Shown: piece by piece, positions 28,125 through 37,727 of the stretch
How positions within the stretch are numbered: position 1 is the stretch's first letter
Layout of the letters: every line of letters begins with the position of its first letter
Source: Bradyrhizobium sp. ORS 285
GTDB lineage: Bacteria; Pseudomonadota; Alphaproteobacteria; Rhizobiales; Xanthobacteraceae
Assembly: GCF_900176205.1 (NCBI RefSeq)
Contig: NZ_LT859959.1
Span: 5,911,001 to 5,975,000 of the forward strand
Reading direction: 5' to 3'
DNA length: 64,000 nucleotides
The notes under the pieces: model-generated
Databases searched by the model: none
What the model was told of the DNA's origin: nothing
The model's input: the letters and a program-made list of their open reading frames with translations, nothing else
Position numbers and translations under genes: made by a program

Positions 28125-29111
28125 ATGCAACGCGTCCGTCTCGGGAGGAGCTCGCTCGATGTCACCCGGCTGGGCCTCGGCACCGCGCCGCTCGGCGGGC
28201 TGTTCGAGCCGGTCAGCGACGGCGATGCGGAGGCGACGATCGCGGCCGCCTGGGCGCGCGGCGTGCGCTTCTACGACACCGCCCCGCTTTATGGCTTCGG
28301 CCTCGCCGAGCAGCGGCTCGGTGCCTTCCTGCGCACGCAGCCGCGCGACGGCTATGTGATCTCCACCAAAGTCGGGCGACTGCTGCGCCCGGACGCAACG
28401 GCCACCGAGGAAGATCCGCACTACAAGGGCGTGCCGGCACTGCGGCCGCACTTCGATTATTCCTATGATGGCGTGATGCGGTCCGTCGAGGAGAGCCTGG
28501 TGCGGCTCGGTCTCGACCGTGTCGACATCCTGCTCGTGCACGATCCAGACGACCACTATGACGAGGCCGTCGCGGGCGCCTTCCGCGCGCTGCAGCGGCT
28601 GCGCGACGACGGCAGCATCAAGGCAATCGGGGCCGGCATGAACCAGTCGGAGATGCTGGCGCGCTTCGCCGAGGCCGCGCCGGTCGACTGCTTCCTGCTG
28701 GCAGGCCGCTACACGCTGCTCGATCAGGGTGCGCTGACCACCCTGTTCCCGATCTGCAAGAGACAGAACATCGCCATCCTGCTCGGCGGCATTTACAACA
28801 GCGGCATTCTCGCCAATCCGCATGGCCCCGCGAAGTTCAACTACGAGGACGCGGATGCAGCCCTGGTGGCGCGCGCACGCCAGCTCGATGCATTGTGCAA
28901 GCAGCACGGCATCGAGCTCAAAGCCGCGGCCATCCAGTTCTGCCTCGCTCATCCGGCCGTCACGGTCGGCCTGCAGGGCGCGCGCAACGCACAGGAGGCT
29001 GCCGACAACATCGCACTGGCGCAGGCGCCGATTCCGCCCGCGTTCTGGCGCGCGTTGCGCGCCAGCCATCTTGTCGATGCCAGCTCGCCGCTGCCGGGAG
29101 ACGCGGCATGA
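28125..29111 (+). CDS. aldo/keto reductase, L-fucose (D-threo-aldose) dehydrogenase-like
   Basis: A 328-residue (beta/alpha)8 oxidoreductase. The catalytic tetrad is recognisable: Asp and Tyr in VRFYDTAPLYGFGLAE, Lys in VISTKVGR, and His in DILLVHDPDDH. The TAPLYGFG form and overall length match the D-threo-aldose 1-dehydrogenase/L-fucose dehydrogenase group, which oxidises the sugar to its lactone with NAD(P)+. The next gene overlaps by 4 bases (ATGA) and encodes a lactonase-type hydrolase. The pair therefore looks like the first two steps of oxidative L-fucose or similar sugar breakdown. Substrate is by family and context. Confidence 0.85.
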   Translation: MQRVRLGRSSLDVTRLGLGTAPLGGLFEPVSDGDAEATIAAAWARGVRFYDTAPLYGFGLAEQRLGAFLRTQPRDGYVISTKVGRLLRPDATATEEDPHYKGVPALRPHFDYSYDGVMRSVEESLVRLGLDRVDILLVHDPDDHYDEAVAGAFRALQRLRDDGSIKAIGAGMNQSEMLARFAEAAPVDCFLLAGRYTLLDQGALTTLFPICKRQNIAILLGGIYNSGILANPHGPAKFNYEDADAALVARARQLDALCKQHGIELKAAAIQFCLAHPAVTVGLQGARNAQEAADNIALAQAPIPPAFWRALRASHLVDASSPLPGDAA

Positions 29112-29959
29112 GCCGGAGGATCGATGCGCATCAGCATTTCTGGGATCCCGGCCGCGCCGACTACCCGTGGATGGCCGGCGATGCGCTGGCGCCGATCCGC
29201 CGCCCGTTCGGCCCCGCAGACCTCGCGCCGCTGCTCGCCCGGAACGGCCTCGACGCCAGCATCCTGGTGCAGACGCGATCCTCGCTCGACGAGACCGAGG
29301 AGTTCCTGCGCATCGCGCATGAGTGGCCGTTCGTCGCCGGCGTCGTCGGCTGGGTCGACCTGACGGACGCAGGCGTGGGCACGACGATCGAGCGGCTGCG
29401 CGGTCTGCCCGGCGGCGACAGGCTGGTCGGCATCCGCCATCAGGTTCACGACGAGGCCGATCCGGCTTGGATTTTTCGCGGCGATGTCCGGCGCGGACTG
29501 GAGGCCGTGTTCGCGCATGACCTGACCTACGATCTGTTGGTGCGCACGCGCGAGCTGCCAGCGGCGATCGCGACGGTGCGCGCCTTCCCGAGAGCACGCT
29601 TCGTACTGGATCACGCCGCCAAGCCGCCGATCGCCACCGGCTTCGACCAGGACTGGGCTGATCGCATCGCCGAGCTCGCGGCTTGCGGCAATGTCTGGTG
29701 CAAGGTGTCGGGGCTCGCCACGGAAGCGGTCTGGGCCGATTGGGACGCCGAGCGGCTACAGCCCTATGTGGCGCATGTCGCGCACTGCTTTGGCCGCGAC
29801 CGGCTGATCTTCGGCTCGGACTGGCCGGTCTGTCTGCTTGCGGGCGAGTATGACGCGATCAAGCAGGCGCTCGAGCGTTGCCTGGCGGAGCTTGGTCCGG
29901 AGATTCGCGACAAGGCGTTCGGCCCGAATGCGATTGCAGCGTACCGCCTGCGCTCCTGA
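29108..29959 (+). CDS. amidohydrolase family protein, L-fuconolactonase-like
   Basis: A 283-residue metal-dependent hydrolase with the amidohydrolase-2 barrel. Metal ligands are visible in RIDAHQHFWDP (HxH) at the N-terminus, GIRHQVHDEAD, VLDHAAKPP, and the terminal Asp in IFGSDWPVC. HQHFW and GSDWPV are hallmarks of the L-fuconolactonase/L-rhamnono-lactonase group, which opens sugar lactones. Its start overlaps the stop of the dehydrogenase gene by 4 bases, implying translational coupling. The downstream dehydratase of the pathway is not in the window. Confidence 0.87.
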   Translation: MSRRIDAHQHFWDPGRADYPWMAGDALAPIRRPFGPADLAPLLARNGLDASILVQTRSSLDETEEFLRIAHEWPFVAGVVGWVDLTDAGVGTTIERLRGLPGGDRLVGIRHQVHDEADPAWIFRGDVRRGLEAVFAHDLTYDLLVRTRELPAAIATVRAFPRARFVLDHAAKPPIATGFDQDWADRIAELAACGNVWCKVSGLATEAVWADWDAERLQPYVAHVAHCFGRDRLIFGSDWPVCLLAGEYDAIKQALERCLAELGPEIRDKAFGPNAIAAYRLRS

Positions 29960-30415
29960 TCAGAACCGCATGACCATGCCGAAATGGCTCTTGGCAAAGC
30001 CGAGCCGCTCATAGAAGCGCTGCGCGTCGGTGCGGCTCTGATGCGTCATCAGCTCGACCAGATTGCAGCGGCGACTGCGCGCCTCGGCAATGGCCCATTG
30101 CAGCAGCTGCTCGCCGATCCCAAGACTGCGCCGATCGGTCGCGACGCGGACATCCTCGACCAGCGCCCGCGACGCCCCCTGTGAGCTCAGGCCGGGCAGA
30201 ATGCACAGCTGCAGGCAGCCGACCACCCGGCCCGCCTCCTCGGCCACCACCAGCATGATGTTGGCGTCGCGCGAGATGGCCTCGAACGCATCGAAATACG
30301 ACTGCGGCAGCGGCTCCTCGACCCGCTCCCGCGCACGACCGAGATGGTCGTCGGCGAGCATCGCGACGATCGCGCCGACATCTTCGCGGCGCGCGGGGCG
30401 GATGGTGACAGACAT
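29960..30415 (-). CDS. GNAT family N-acetyltransferase
   Basis: A 151-residue acetyl-CoA-dependent acyltransferase. The GNAT core is seen as TIRPARREDVGAIVAML at the start, a beta-strand VEDVRVATDRRSLGIGEQLLQWAIAEA (the acetyl-CoA pyrophosphate loop), and a C-terminal RFYERLGFAKSHFGM motif. ATG 30415 was preferred over 30433 because the family starts at the first beta-strand. The substrate is unknown. It is convergent with the lactonase gene; the two stops touch. Confidence 0.88.
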   Translation of the reverse strand: MSVTIRPARREDVGAIVAMLADDHLGRARERVEEPLPQSYFDAFEAISRDANIMLVVAEEAGRVVGCLQLCILPGLSSQGASRALVEDVRVATDRRSLGIGEQLLQWAIAEARSRRCNLVELMTHQSRTDAQRFYERLGFAKSHFGMVMRF

Positions 30416-30441
30416 CGAGTCGACCCGGTGCAACGACTGCC

Positions 30442-31269
30442 TCAGAACTTGTAGCCGAGACCCGCGCGCACCGTGTTGATGTTGGTGTCGACGGTCGACG
30501 TAAAGCGGATGTACTCGTACTCGGCCCGCGCGAACAGGCCACCGACCAGATTGATGTCGACGCCCGCGCCCGCGCTGTAGCCATAGACGAGGTGATTGTG
30601 CTGGAGGTTGTTGGCCGTCAGCGTGACCGGCGTGCCGTAGGTGTTGGTGACGGCGCTATAGCTGACGTCCCGAACGGTGACGGTCTGCCCGATCGTGGCA
30701 TTGCCGAGTCCGAGGCCGAAGAAGGCATAGGGCAGGAAGCTTCCCATCGCATAGCCGGCACGGCCGCGGATCGTGGCGACATCCGAAATCGAGATCTGCG
30801 ATGTCGGGGTGACCATGACGCCATGATAGAAGCCGTCGGACAGCGCGGCGGTGCTGATCAGCGAGCGGCTCGACGAAGCCGAGCCGCCGAACTTGCCATG
30901 CATGTAGCTCGCCTCGACGCCGAGCACGACGTCGTCCCATTGGCTGTTGTAGCCGGCGAACGCGCCCCAGGCCGAGCCCCGCGACGACTGCTTGCCGAGG
31001 TTGCTGTCCCAGGACGACACCTGCATCTGGCTCTCGATGATCGTGTTTGCGAGCAGCGCAGCCGTCATGTTCTTGGTCGAGCCGTTGAAGTTCTCGTCGG
31101 ACGAGCCGTAGCCGCCCTGGACGCCGACATAGTAGCCGTCCCAGTTGACCCGCGAGTTGCTCAGGCCCTCGGTCAGGCCGCCTCTCAGGATCGGAAGGTC
31201 GGGCAAATCGGCGGCCTGGGCCACCGAGACCATGCCGCACACCGAAACCGCCACCACCAGGCTACGCAT
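30442..31269 (-). CDS. outer-membrane beta-barrel protein, Omp25/opacity type
   Basis: A 275-residue porin-like protein. Residues 1-19 are a signal peptide ending AQA. The mature part has alternating aromatic/polar strands such as WDGYYVGVQGGYGSSDE, GAFAGYNSQWDD and GLFARAEYEYIRF. It ends with a C-terminal aromatic (VRAGLGYKF) that directs assembly by the Bam complex. The family is Omp25/Omp31-like, abundant in Bradyrhizobium. Its role is structural or small-solute permeability. GGAG lies 7 bases before ATG 31269. It differs from the next barrel gene upstream, and each probably has its own promoter. Confidence 0.9.
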   Translation of the reverse strand: MRSLVVAVSVCGMVSVAQAADLPDLPILRGGLTEGLSNSRVNWDGYYVGVQGGYGSSDENFNGSTKNMTAALLANTIIESQMQVSSWDSNLGKQSSRGSAWGAFAGYNSQWDDVVLGVEASYMHGKFGGSASSSRSLISTAALSDGFYHGVMVTPTSQISISDVATIRGRAGYAMGSFLPYAFFGLGLGNATIGQTVTVRDVSYSAVTNTYGTPVTLTANNLQHNHLVYGYSAGAGVDINLVGGLFARAEYEYIRFTSTVDTNINTVRAGLGYKF

Positions 31270-31413
31270 CGCAACGCTCCAATCAGCACTTGAACTCTTG
31301 ATGAGCGATCATCGCGCGTTAACCTTAATCATCCGTTTCCGGAACGCGGCGCGCGTGAATTCTTTCGGCAAAAACGCAGCTTTGGATCGATGGGACGATG
31401 ACGACGAAAAGCG

Positions 31414-31440
31414 AAACGGCGCGGGAAACCCGCGCCGTTT
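31414..31440 (-). terminator. rho-independent terminator of the second barrel gene
   Basis: A perfect 12-bp stem AAACGGCGCGGG with a 3-base loop lies 28 bases past the stop of the 31468 gene. On the minus strand it is followed by CGCTTTTC. Confidence 0.75.
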
Positions 31441-31467
31441 GCTTACTCACAACAAGGATCGCCCAGA

Positions 31468-32310
31468 TCAGCCCTTGCGGATCAGCGGCATCATCGGGGG
31501 CGGCGGAGGATTGTCGAAGTTCCAGCGCACGCCGAGCTTCAGGTCATGCGAGGTGATGTCCTTGAACTTGAAGACGTTGCCGGTGGTCGTGCCGGTATAG
31601 GTCGACAGCACGCCGGTCTGTCCCTGCCCGAGGTCGACATAGCTGTAGGCCAGTTCGAGCACCAGGTTCGGGTTGACGTTGTAGGCGAGACCCGCGTGGG
31701 CCGCCCAGGCGAGATTCCACTTCGAGGACGTCGTCGCCGTGGCGAAGCTCGTGGTCGTGAACGGCAGGTTGTTGATGCCGGTGTCGGTGAAGTTCGAAAT
31801 CGTGACCCGCGAACCGCCGACGCCAGCGCCGATGAACGGCGTCACGCACCACCAGGTACCGAGATCGACATAGGCGTTGGCCATGACGACCCATTCGGAC
31901 TTGCTGGCCGTGTAGTTGTCGATGCCGCTATACGGCACGCCGCCAGCCGTCGCATTGAAGAGGTCGGTGCCCTTGAAGTTCGAATTGCCGCGGTACTGGC
32001 CGGTGACGTCGGCACGGAACCAGCTGTTGAAGCGATAGCCGACGCCAACGCCGTAGATGCCGGCCGTATCGAAGCCGGAGGTCTGCTGGAACGAGGTCAT
32101 CGGCGTATAGGCCGACTCGCGGCTGTAATGAACGTCCTTGACCTTCTGGTTGCTGAAGCCGATGTCGCCGCGCAGATACCAGCCGCCGAAATCAGCCGCC
32201 GGCGGCGGCGCGTACACGGGCGGGGGCGCGATCGGCATGTCGGCCGCAAAGGCCAAAGTTGAAAACAGAGAGGCCGCTCCGGCGGCGATCAAAGACATAA
32301 CGCTACGCAT
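31468..32310 (-). CDS. outer-membrane beta-barrel protein, Omp25/OmpW-like
   Basis: A 280-residue protein with a signal peptide (1-22, ending FAA), a short proline-rich linker (IAPPPVYAPPPA), and a beta-barrel starting FGGWYLRGDIGFSNQ. Strands such as VGVGYRFNSWFRADVTGQYRG and a proline tail after VRWNF follow. The PPP linker followed by WYLRGDIG is typical of Rhizobiales surface antigens of this family. ATG 32310 has an AAGGGA site. A TTAA-N7-TTAA box and a 9-bp palindrome lie 82-113 bases upstream, suggesting specific regulation of this gene. Confidence 0.88.
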   Translation of the reverse strand: MRSVMSLIAAGAASLFSTLAFAADMPIAPPPVYAPPPAADFGGWYLRGDIGFSNQKVKDVHYSRESAYTPMTSFQQTSGFDTAGIYGVGVGYRFNSWFRADVTGQYRGNSNFKGTDLFNATAGGVPYSGIDNYTASKSEWVVMANAYVDLGTWWCVTPFIGAGVGGSRVTISNFTDTGINNLPFTTTSFATATTSSKWNLAWAAHAGLAYNVNPNLVLELAYSYVDLGQGQTGVLSTYTGTTTGNVFKFKDITSHDLKLGVRWNFDNPPPPPMMPLIRKG

Positions 32311-32391
32311 TGGCTTCGTCCCTTTGGCCGGTGAGGCGTTCGGAAATGGGCCCCACATCACAACTGACGGCTGTACAATCGCACCAAATGC

Positions 32392-32408
32392 TTAAGCAGC
32401 GCTTAACC
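32392..32408. promoter_or_regulatory. CtrA-like box TTAA-N7-TTAACC
   Basis: TTAAGCAGCGCTTAACC lies 82-98 bases upstream of the barrel gene start at 32310. It fits the alphaproteobacterial CtrA consensus TTAA-N7-TTAA exactly. TTAA is scarce in this GC-rich window and no other pair has this spacing. Control by CtrA is inference. Confidence 0.5.
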
Positions 32409-32423
32409 CTAATTATTAGGGTT
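32405..32423. promoter_or_regulatory. 9-bp inverted repeat AACCCTAAT-T-ATTAGGGTT
   Basis: A perfect inverted repeat with a single-base spacer, overlapping the last bases of the CtrA-like box. It is AT-rich and lies about 95-113 bases upstream of the outer-membrane protein start. It could be a regulator-binding site. Confidence 0.45.
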
Positions 32424-32596
32424 GATATTTCGTGAGCGCGCAGGAACCGTTAACGGCCGCGCAACGTGTCCTAATGATTGGTTAGCGGCCAGTGTGTCCC
32501 TCCGTGGGCTGCCAACTCATTAGTTGAGTCCGACTGCTTCACGAGGTCATCTCACTTAGATAACCGCGACATGAGTTATCGCCGCAGCGGCGGTGC

Positions 32597-32848
32597 GCTC
32601 CCTCTCCCCGTCCTTCGGGGAGAGGGCTGGGGTGAGGGGCAGCGGCACGGGCGGTGCCCCTCTTATGCGACGAACTAATTCTGGATCAGCTCAGCAAAAT
32701 GACATGCGATGTGATATCAACATCCTTCATCGAGGCGAAGTCCGTGCCCGTCCGACGGACCTTGATCTTGGCCCCGTACGTGCCATGCCCCTCGCCCGGA
32801 TTGCTGCGCAATCCGACCTCTCCCCGCAAAGGGCGGGGAGAGGTTGCA
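32597..32848. repeat. intergenic repeat, CTCTCCCCG family, copy 1
   Basis: It starts with an imperfect hairpin CTCCCTCTCCCCG ... CGGGGAGAGGG followed by GGGGTGAGGGGC. It ends with GCCCCTCGCCCGGATTGC, TGCGCAATCCGACCTC and a second hairpin CTCTCCCCGC-AAAGG-GCGGGGAGAG. The same two end modules occur at 54991 and the left one again at 55334. It has no open frame or transposase and occupies much of the 670-base gap between the barrel gene and glmM. Confidence 0.8.
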
Positions 32849-32926
32849 CCGGCCGCGCCGAAGCAGCTTACCTCAATCGGACGCTGAGTCCCGTATGCGC
32901 GACGTAGCCAACGAACCAACAAACAA

Positions 32927-32956
32927 AAAGCCTGCCATCGAAGGATGGCAGGCTTT
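32927..32956 (-). terminator. rho-independent terminator of glmM
   Basis: A perfect 13-bp stem AAAGCCTGCCATC with a 4-base loop lies 25 bases past the glmM stop. On the minus strand it is followed by TTGTTTGTTGG. Confidence 0.88.
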
Positions 32957-32980
32957 ACTGATGGAGCGATCAGTCGATGA

Positions 32981-34330
<1,350 letters not shown>

Positions 34331-34731
34331 TTGACCCCCAGCAACGGCTTTCTGGATTTCGTTACCGGCGGGTGCGAATCATCGCACGGCTCCTCCGGTC
34401 AGCCCGCGGGTTATAGTCTCCTTAAACCCACCCTGGCTTCAAAAAATGTGATGAATCATTACCGGGAAACTGCTGCGCCCCCTGTAAGCTGCTGTTAACG
34501 CTAATTTTTTCGCCAGCGCCGCCTTACACGCAGGCCCGTCCCGCCGTGCTGGCTCCGGAACACGGGGTCCGTCGGATGTCAGGTCTGACCGGCTGCCCGC
34601 AACCGCGCCCCCTGCCCCATCGATCGGCCCGGGATGGCTGCCGTTCCAAGTTGGATTTGGCAGCCGAAACAAAGATGCTAGAGGACTTGCCAGCTAGAAA
34701 ACGAGACGTCGGTGGGGAGCCGAAGACTGCG
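34331..34731. other. 401-base gap between divergent glmM and lldD-like genes
   Basis: It must hold both promoters. The middle (34430-34510) is relatively AT-rich, with CAAAAAATGTGATGAATCAT and GTTAACGCTAATTTTTTC, consistent with promoter sequence. No open frame looks coding and I see no strong hairpin. Confidence 0.5.
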
Positions 34732-35868
34732 ATGAAGCACATCACCTGCATTGAAGACCTGCGCCTGTTGCACAAGCGCCGCGTGCCCAAGGCGTTCTTC
34801 GACTACGCCGACCGCGGCTCCTATGCCGAAGAGACCTTGCGCGCCAACCGCGAGGATCTGCAGAAGATCAAGTTCCGCCAGCGCATCCTGGTCGACGTGT
34901 CCAAGCGCGACCTCTCCACCACCATTCTCGGCGAGCCCTCGTCGATGCCGCTGATCCTGGCCCCCGTGGGTCTGCTCGGCATGCAGCATGGCGACGGCGA
35001 GATCCACGCCTGCCGCGCGGCGCAGGCGGCCGGCATTCCGTTCACCCAGAGCACAATGTCGATCTGCTCGATCGAGGACATCGCCTCCAGCGTCGAGAAG
35101 CCGTTCTGGTTTCAGCTCTACGTCATGAAGGACCGCGGCTTCATCAAGGCCCTGGTCGAGCGCGCTATCGCCGCCAAGTGCACCGCGCTGTGCCTGACGG
35201 TCGACCTGCAGGTGATCGGCCAACGCCACCAGGACATCAAGAACGGCATGAGCGTGCCGCCGGAATGGTCGCTGTCGAAACTGTTCGACTTCGCCACCAA
35301 GCCGGCCTGGGTGCAGGGCGTGCTGCAGGGCAAGCGCCGCACCTTCGGCAACATCGCCGGCCATGTGAAGAACACCGAGGATCTCACCAAGCTCTCGGCC
35401 TGGACCGCCGCGCAGTTCGACACCTCGCTGAACTGGAAGGACGTCGACTGGATCCGCTCGATCTGGCCGGGCAAGCTGATCATCAAGGGCATTCATGACA
35501 TCGAGGACGCCAAGCTCGCGGCCGAGACCGGTGCGCAGGCGATGGTGGTGTCGAATCATGGCGGCCGTCAGCTCGACGGCGCGCCGTCGTCGATCCATGT
35601 GCTGCCGGGCATTGCCGAAGCGGTCGGCGACAAGATCGAGATCATGTTCGACGGCGGCATCCGCTCCGGCCAGGACGTGATGCGCGCGCTCGCGCTCGGC
35701 GCCAAGTCCTGCATGATCGGCCGCGCCTATGCCCACGGCCTCGGCGCCGGCGGCCAGGCCGGCGTCGCCAAGGCCATCGACATCATCCGCAACGAGTTAC
35801 TGACGACGATGGGCCTGTGCGGCGTCAACACCGTGGCAGAGATCGATCGCAAGGTGCTGGCGGATTAG
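34732..35868 (+). CDS. lldD: FMN-dependent alpha-hydroxy acid dehydrogenase, L-lactate dehydrogenase type
   Basis: A 378-residue flavoprotein that oxidises an L-2-hydroxy acid (lactate in LldD) and passes electrons to the respiratory chain. It shows the TIM-barrel FMN site: APVGLLGMQHGDGE, QLYVMKDRGF, the Lys in LIIKGI, the catalytic His-Arg pair in VVSNHGGRQLDGAPSS, and FDGGIRSGQDV. ATG 34732 with GGGGAG upstream gives the family-like start MKHITCIEDLRLLHKRRVPK; the open frame extends to 34546 without conservation. Glycolate or mandelate oxidase are alternatives within the family; LldD is the closest by pattern. Confidence 0.85.
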   Translation: MKHITCIEDLRLLHKRRVPKAFFDYADRGSYAEETLRANREDLQKIKFRQRILVDVSKRDLSTTILGEPSSMPLILAPVGLLGMQHGDGEIHACRAAQAAGIPFTQSTMSICSIEDIASSVEKPFWFQLYVMKDRGFIKALVERAIAAKCTALCLTVDLQVIGQRHQDIKNGMSVPPEWSLSKLFDFATKPAWVQGVLQGKRRTFGNIAGHVKNTEDLTKLSAWTAAQFDTSLNWKDVDWIRSIWPGKLIIKGIHDIEDAKLAAETGAQAMVVSNHGGRQLDGAPSSIHVLPGIAEAVGDKIEIMFDGGIRSGQDVMRALALGAKSCMIGRAYAHGLGAGGQAGVAKAIDIIRNELLTTMGLCGVNTVAEIDRKVLAD

Positions 35869-35939
35869 TTCGCCGGATTGGGCAGTAGCAAGCGTCGTCG
35901 CACATCGTGATGATCTGAAGCACTTGCCGAGCAAAAGCT

Positions 35940-36058
35940 GTCGTCCCTGCGAACGCAGGGACCCATACCGCGTGATGCCGCGGTTGAATAAGATTGATTG
36001 TCCCGCGTGCCTCAAACCACTCCCTGGGGGTATGGGTCCCTGCGTACGCAGGGACGAC
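35940..36058. repeat. long palindromic repeat, GTCGTCCCTGCG family
   Basis: Two 30-base arms (35940-35969 and 36029-36058) are reverse complements with one mismatch. Each arm begins GTCGTCCCTGCG and contains a smaller palindrome (CCCTGCGNACGCAGGG). The 59-base centre is unrelated. It lies between the convergent ends of the lldD-like gene and the 36106 gene, where it may also act as a terminator. This is a REP-type element with no coding capacity. Confidence 0.85.
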
Positions 36059-36105
36059 ACCATGTCTGGAGACGCGGCGTACCACCCAAGACGGAGGTGT
36101 GCCGC

Positions 36106-36729
36106 TTACATCGGCGGCGTAATCCCGTCGCGGCCGACGCTGACGCGGCTGGTTTCGAGTGCGCCGTCGGGCAACTGCTTGACAGTGGCCATGACCTTGG
36201 CGCCGGCCTTCAGCTCGGTCTTGTCGCCGGGCACGAAGGTGACGATCGGCGTGTCCGGCGTGATGTCGACGCGCTTCTCGCCGCCCTTGTACTTGACCAG
36301 CAGCGTGTGACCGTCGGTCGACACCGAGCTCTCCGCCACGGTGGCGTTCGTCATGCTCGAATTCGGCTTCAGGTCCCAGGGGCGCGAGCCTTCGCCGGTG
36401 CCGCGCATCTCCTCGGGGAAGATGTGGATCTCGACCGCCTTGGGCGCACCGTCCGGACCCGGCACCGTGGTCGCGCCGATGAATGATCCCGGCTTGATGT
36501 CGGAGAGCTCGGCCTTGACCACGCCGGAGACCCTGAGATCGCCCGCCATGCGCAGCTTGAAGATCTCGCCGCTGCGGGCTTTGACCGTCATCGTATCAGA
36601 TTCCACGCTTTCGATGGCGCCGCGGATACGGGTCGGCACCGGCGCCTGCTGAGCGATCGCGAGCACCGAGGTGGCCGCAACCATGGCGAGTGCAGCGGCA
36701 GGACGAAGAACAGCTAGACGGAAAGACAT
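36106..36729 (-). CDS. exported protein of unknown function, DUF5666-like
   Basis: A 207-residue protein with a signal peptide (about 1-26, ending AIA or AQQ) and two small beta-domain-like segments. The first begins TRIRGAIESVESDTMTVKARSG; the second has LLVKYKGGEKRVDITPDTPIVTF. These resemble the OB-like DUF5666 fold seen in periplasmic proteins, but no catalytic residues are evident. It lies downstream of the M15 peptidase gene on the same strand with a 206-base gap, so it probably has its own promoter. Confidence 0.7.
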   Translation of the reverse strand: MSFRLAVLRPAAALAMVAATSVLAIAQQAPVPTRIRGAIESVESDTMTVKARSGEIFKLRMAGDLRVSGVVKAELSDIKPGSFIGATTVPGPDGAPKAVEIHIFPEEMRGTGEGSRPWDLKPNSSMTNATVAESSVSTDGHTLLVKYKGGEKRVDITPDTPIVTFVPGDKTELKAGAKVMATVKQLPDGALETSRVSVGRDGITPPM

Positions 36730-36935
36730 GCAAGGGACTCCGAGACTGTCTGACTTGAACTCTCATGCGGGAGCGCAAGCGATCCCTCGAGACTACGTGG
36801 AAAGAGACGCCGCCCGGCGACACTTATTCCGTTCTCAAGTCATTGTGAAATCTCCCGCCTGCTCACCCCCGCGATCGCTGACGAGGTCATTGATTCAGCC
36901 ATCGGGCACGCGCGTGCCGATCAGCTCACGAGTGC

Positions 36936-37727
36936 TCAACGCGGCGCCGCCGACAACAGCTCCGGGCGGTACTCGAAGTGCATCGTATCGTAGTGATACC
37001 AGCGGCCGCCCCAGATGAAGCCGTGCCGCTCGAAGATCTCGACGATCTCACGCGGGAAGCGGTTCTTGTAGGGAATGGTGGCCAACTTCTTCGCGTTCCA
37101 GAGCCAGTAGTCGGAATAGTCCAGGTTCAGGTCGATCGCCGCTGCATAGCCGTGCATGCTCATCCGGCCGGTGTCGGCCACCGGCCGGCAGGACAAAACG
37201 CCCGCGATCGGAAACGCAGCGCGCTTGATCTTGGGATCGAGCTCGTCGATCTCGGCCGAGATCCGCTTCAGCCGCTCGGCGACACCATTGACACGGGTGA
37301 CGCTGACGGACTTGCCCCAGCTCTTCGGCAGCCAGGAGATCGACACCAGGTTCCGGTTCACCCCGCCCGCGCTGCAGTCGCCGTACATCTTCTTGAAGAA
37401 GGCCTCGTTGCGGAAGCGGCCGGGATCGGCGTTGACAGCGGGCGGCGACGGCTCGCCGCGAGGATAGGCCAGGCTGAGCTGATCGAGGATGGTGGCGTTG
37501 CGCAACATGTCGTTGAAGGGCCGCTGCGGGTCGAGCTTGCCGACCGGCATGCGCGTGCCGTCGCGCCAGATGATGGCCTCGTCATCATGCCCAGCCAATG
37601 CATCGGGATAGGCGAGCACGAGTCGGTCCAGCATGCTGCCGGCCGTCTCACATCGCGCCGCGGACACAGAGAGCAGCAGCAGAGAGACCGCGACCAGACC
37701 CGAGAGAGGAGCAGCCGCTCGGATCAC
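36936..37727 (-). CDS. secreted M15 family peptidase, probable cell-wall endopeptidase
   Basis: A 263-residue exported protein with a signal peptide (1-26). The C-terminal half is an M15-type zinc peptidase domain. The metal ligands are visible as His and Asp in MSMHGYAAAIDLN and His in HYDTMHFEYRPELL, with HGFIWGGRWYHYD just before. Relatives cut D-Ala/L-Ala-containing peptides in peptidoglycan. The N-terminal 100 residues, with LDPQRPFNDMLRNATILDQLS, are of the type seen in Rhizobiales homologues. Its start overlaps the stop of the caspase-like gene by 4 bases, so the two are translationally coupled. Confidence 0.87.
   Translation of the reverse strand: MIRAAAPLSGLVAVSLLLLSVSAARCETAGSMLDRLVLAYPDALAGHDDEAIIWRDGTRMPVGKLDPQRPFNDMLRNATILDQLSLAYPRGEPSPPAVNADPGRFRNEAFFKKMYGDCSAGGVNRNLVSISWLPKSWGKSVSVTRVNGVAERLKRISAEIDELDPKIKRAAFPIAGVLSCRPVADTGRMSMHGYAAAIDLNLDYSDYWLWNAKKLATIPYKNRFPREIVEIFERHGFIWGGRWYHYDTMHFEYRPELLSAAPR

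Noticed and set aside
31319..31328. TTAACCTTAA upstream of the first outer-membrane barrel gene as a CtrA box
   Set aside because: The two TTAA halves are only 2 bases apart, not the 7 expected.
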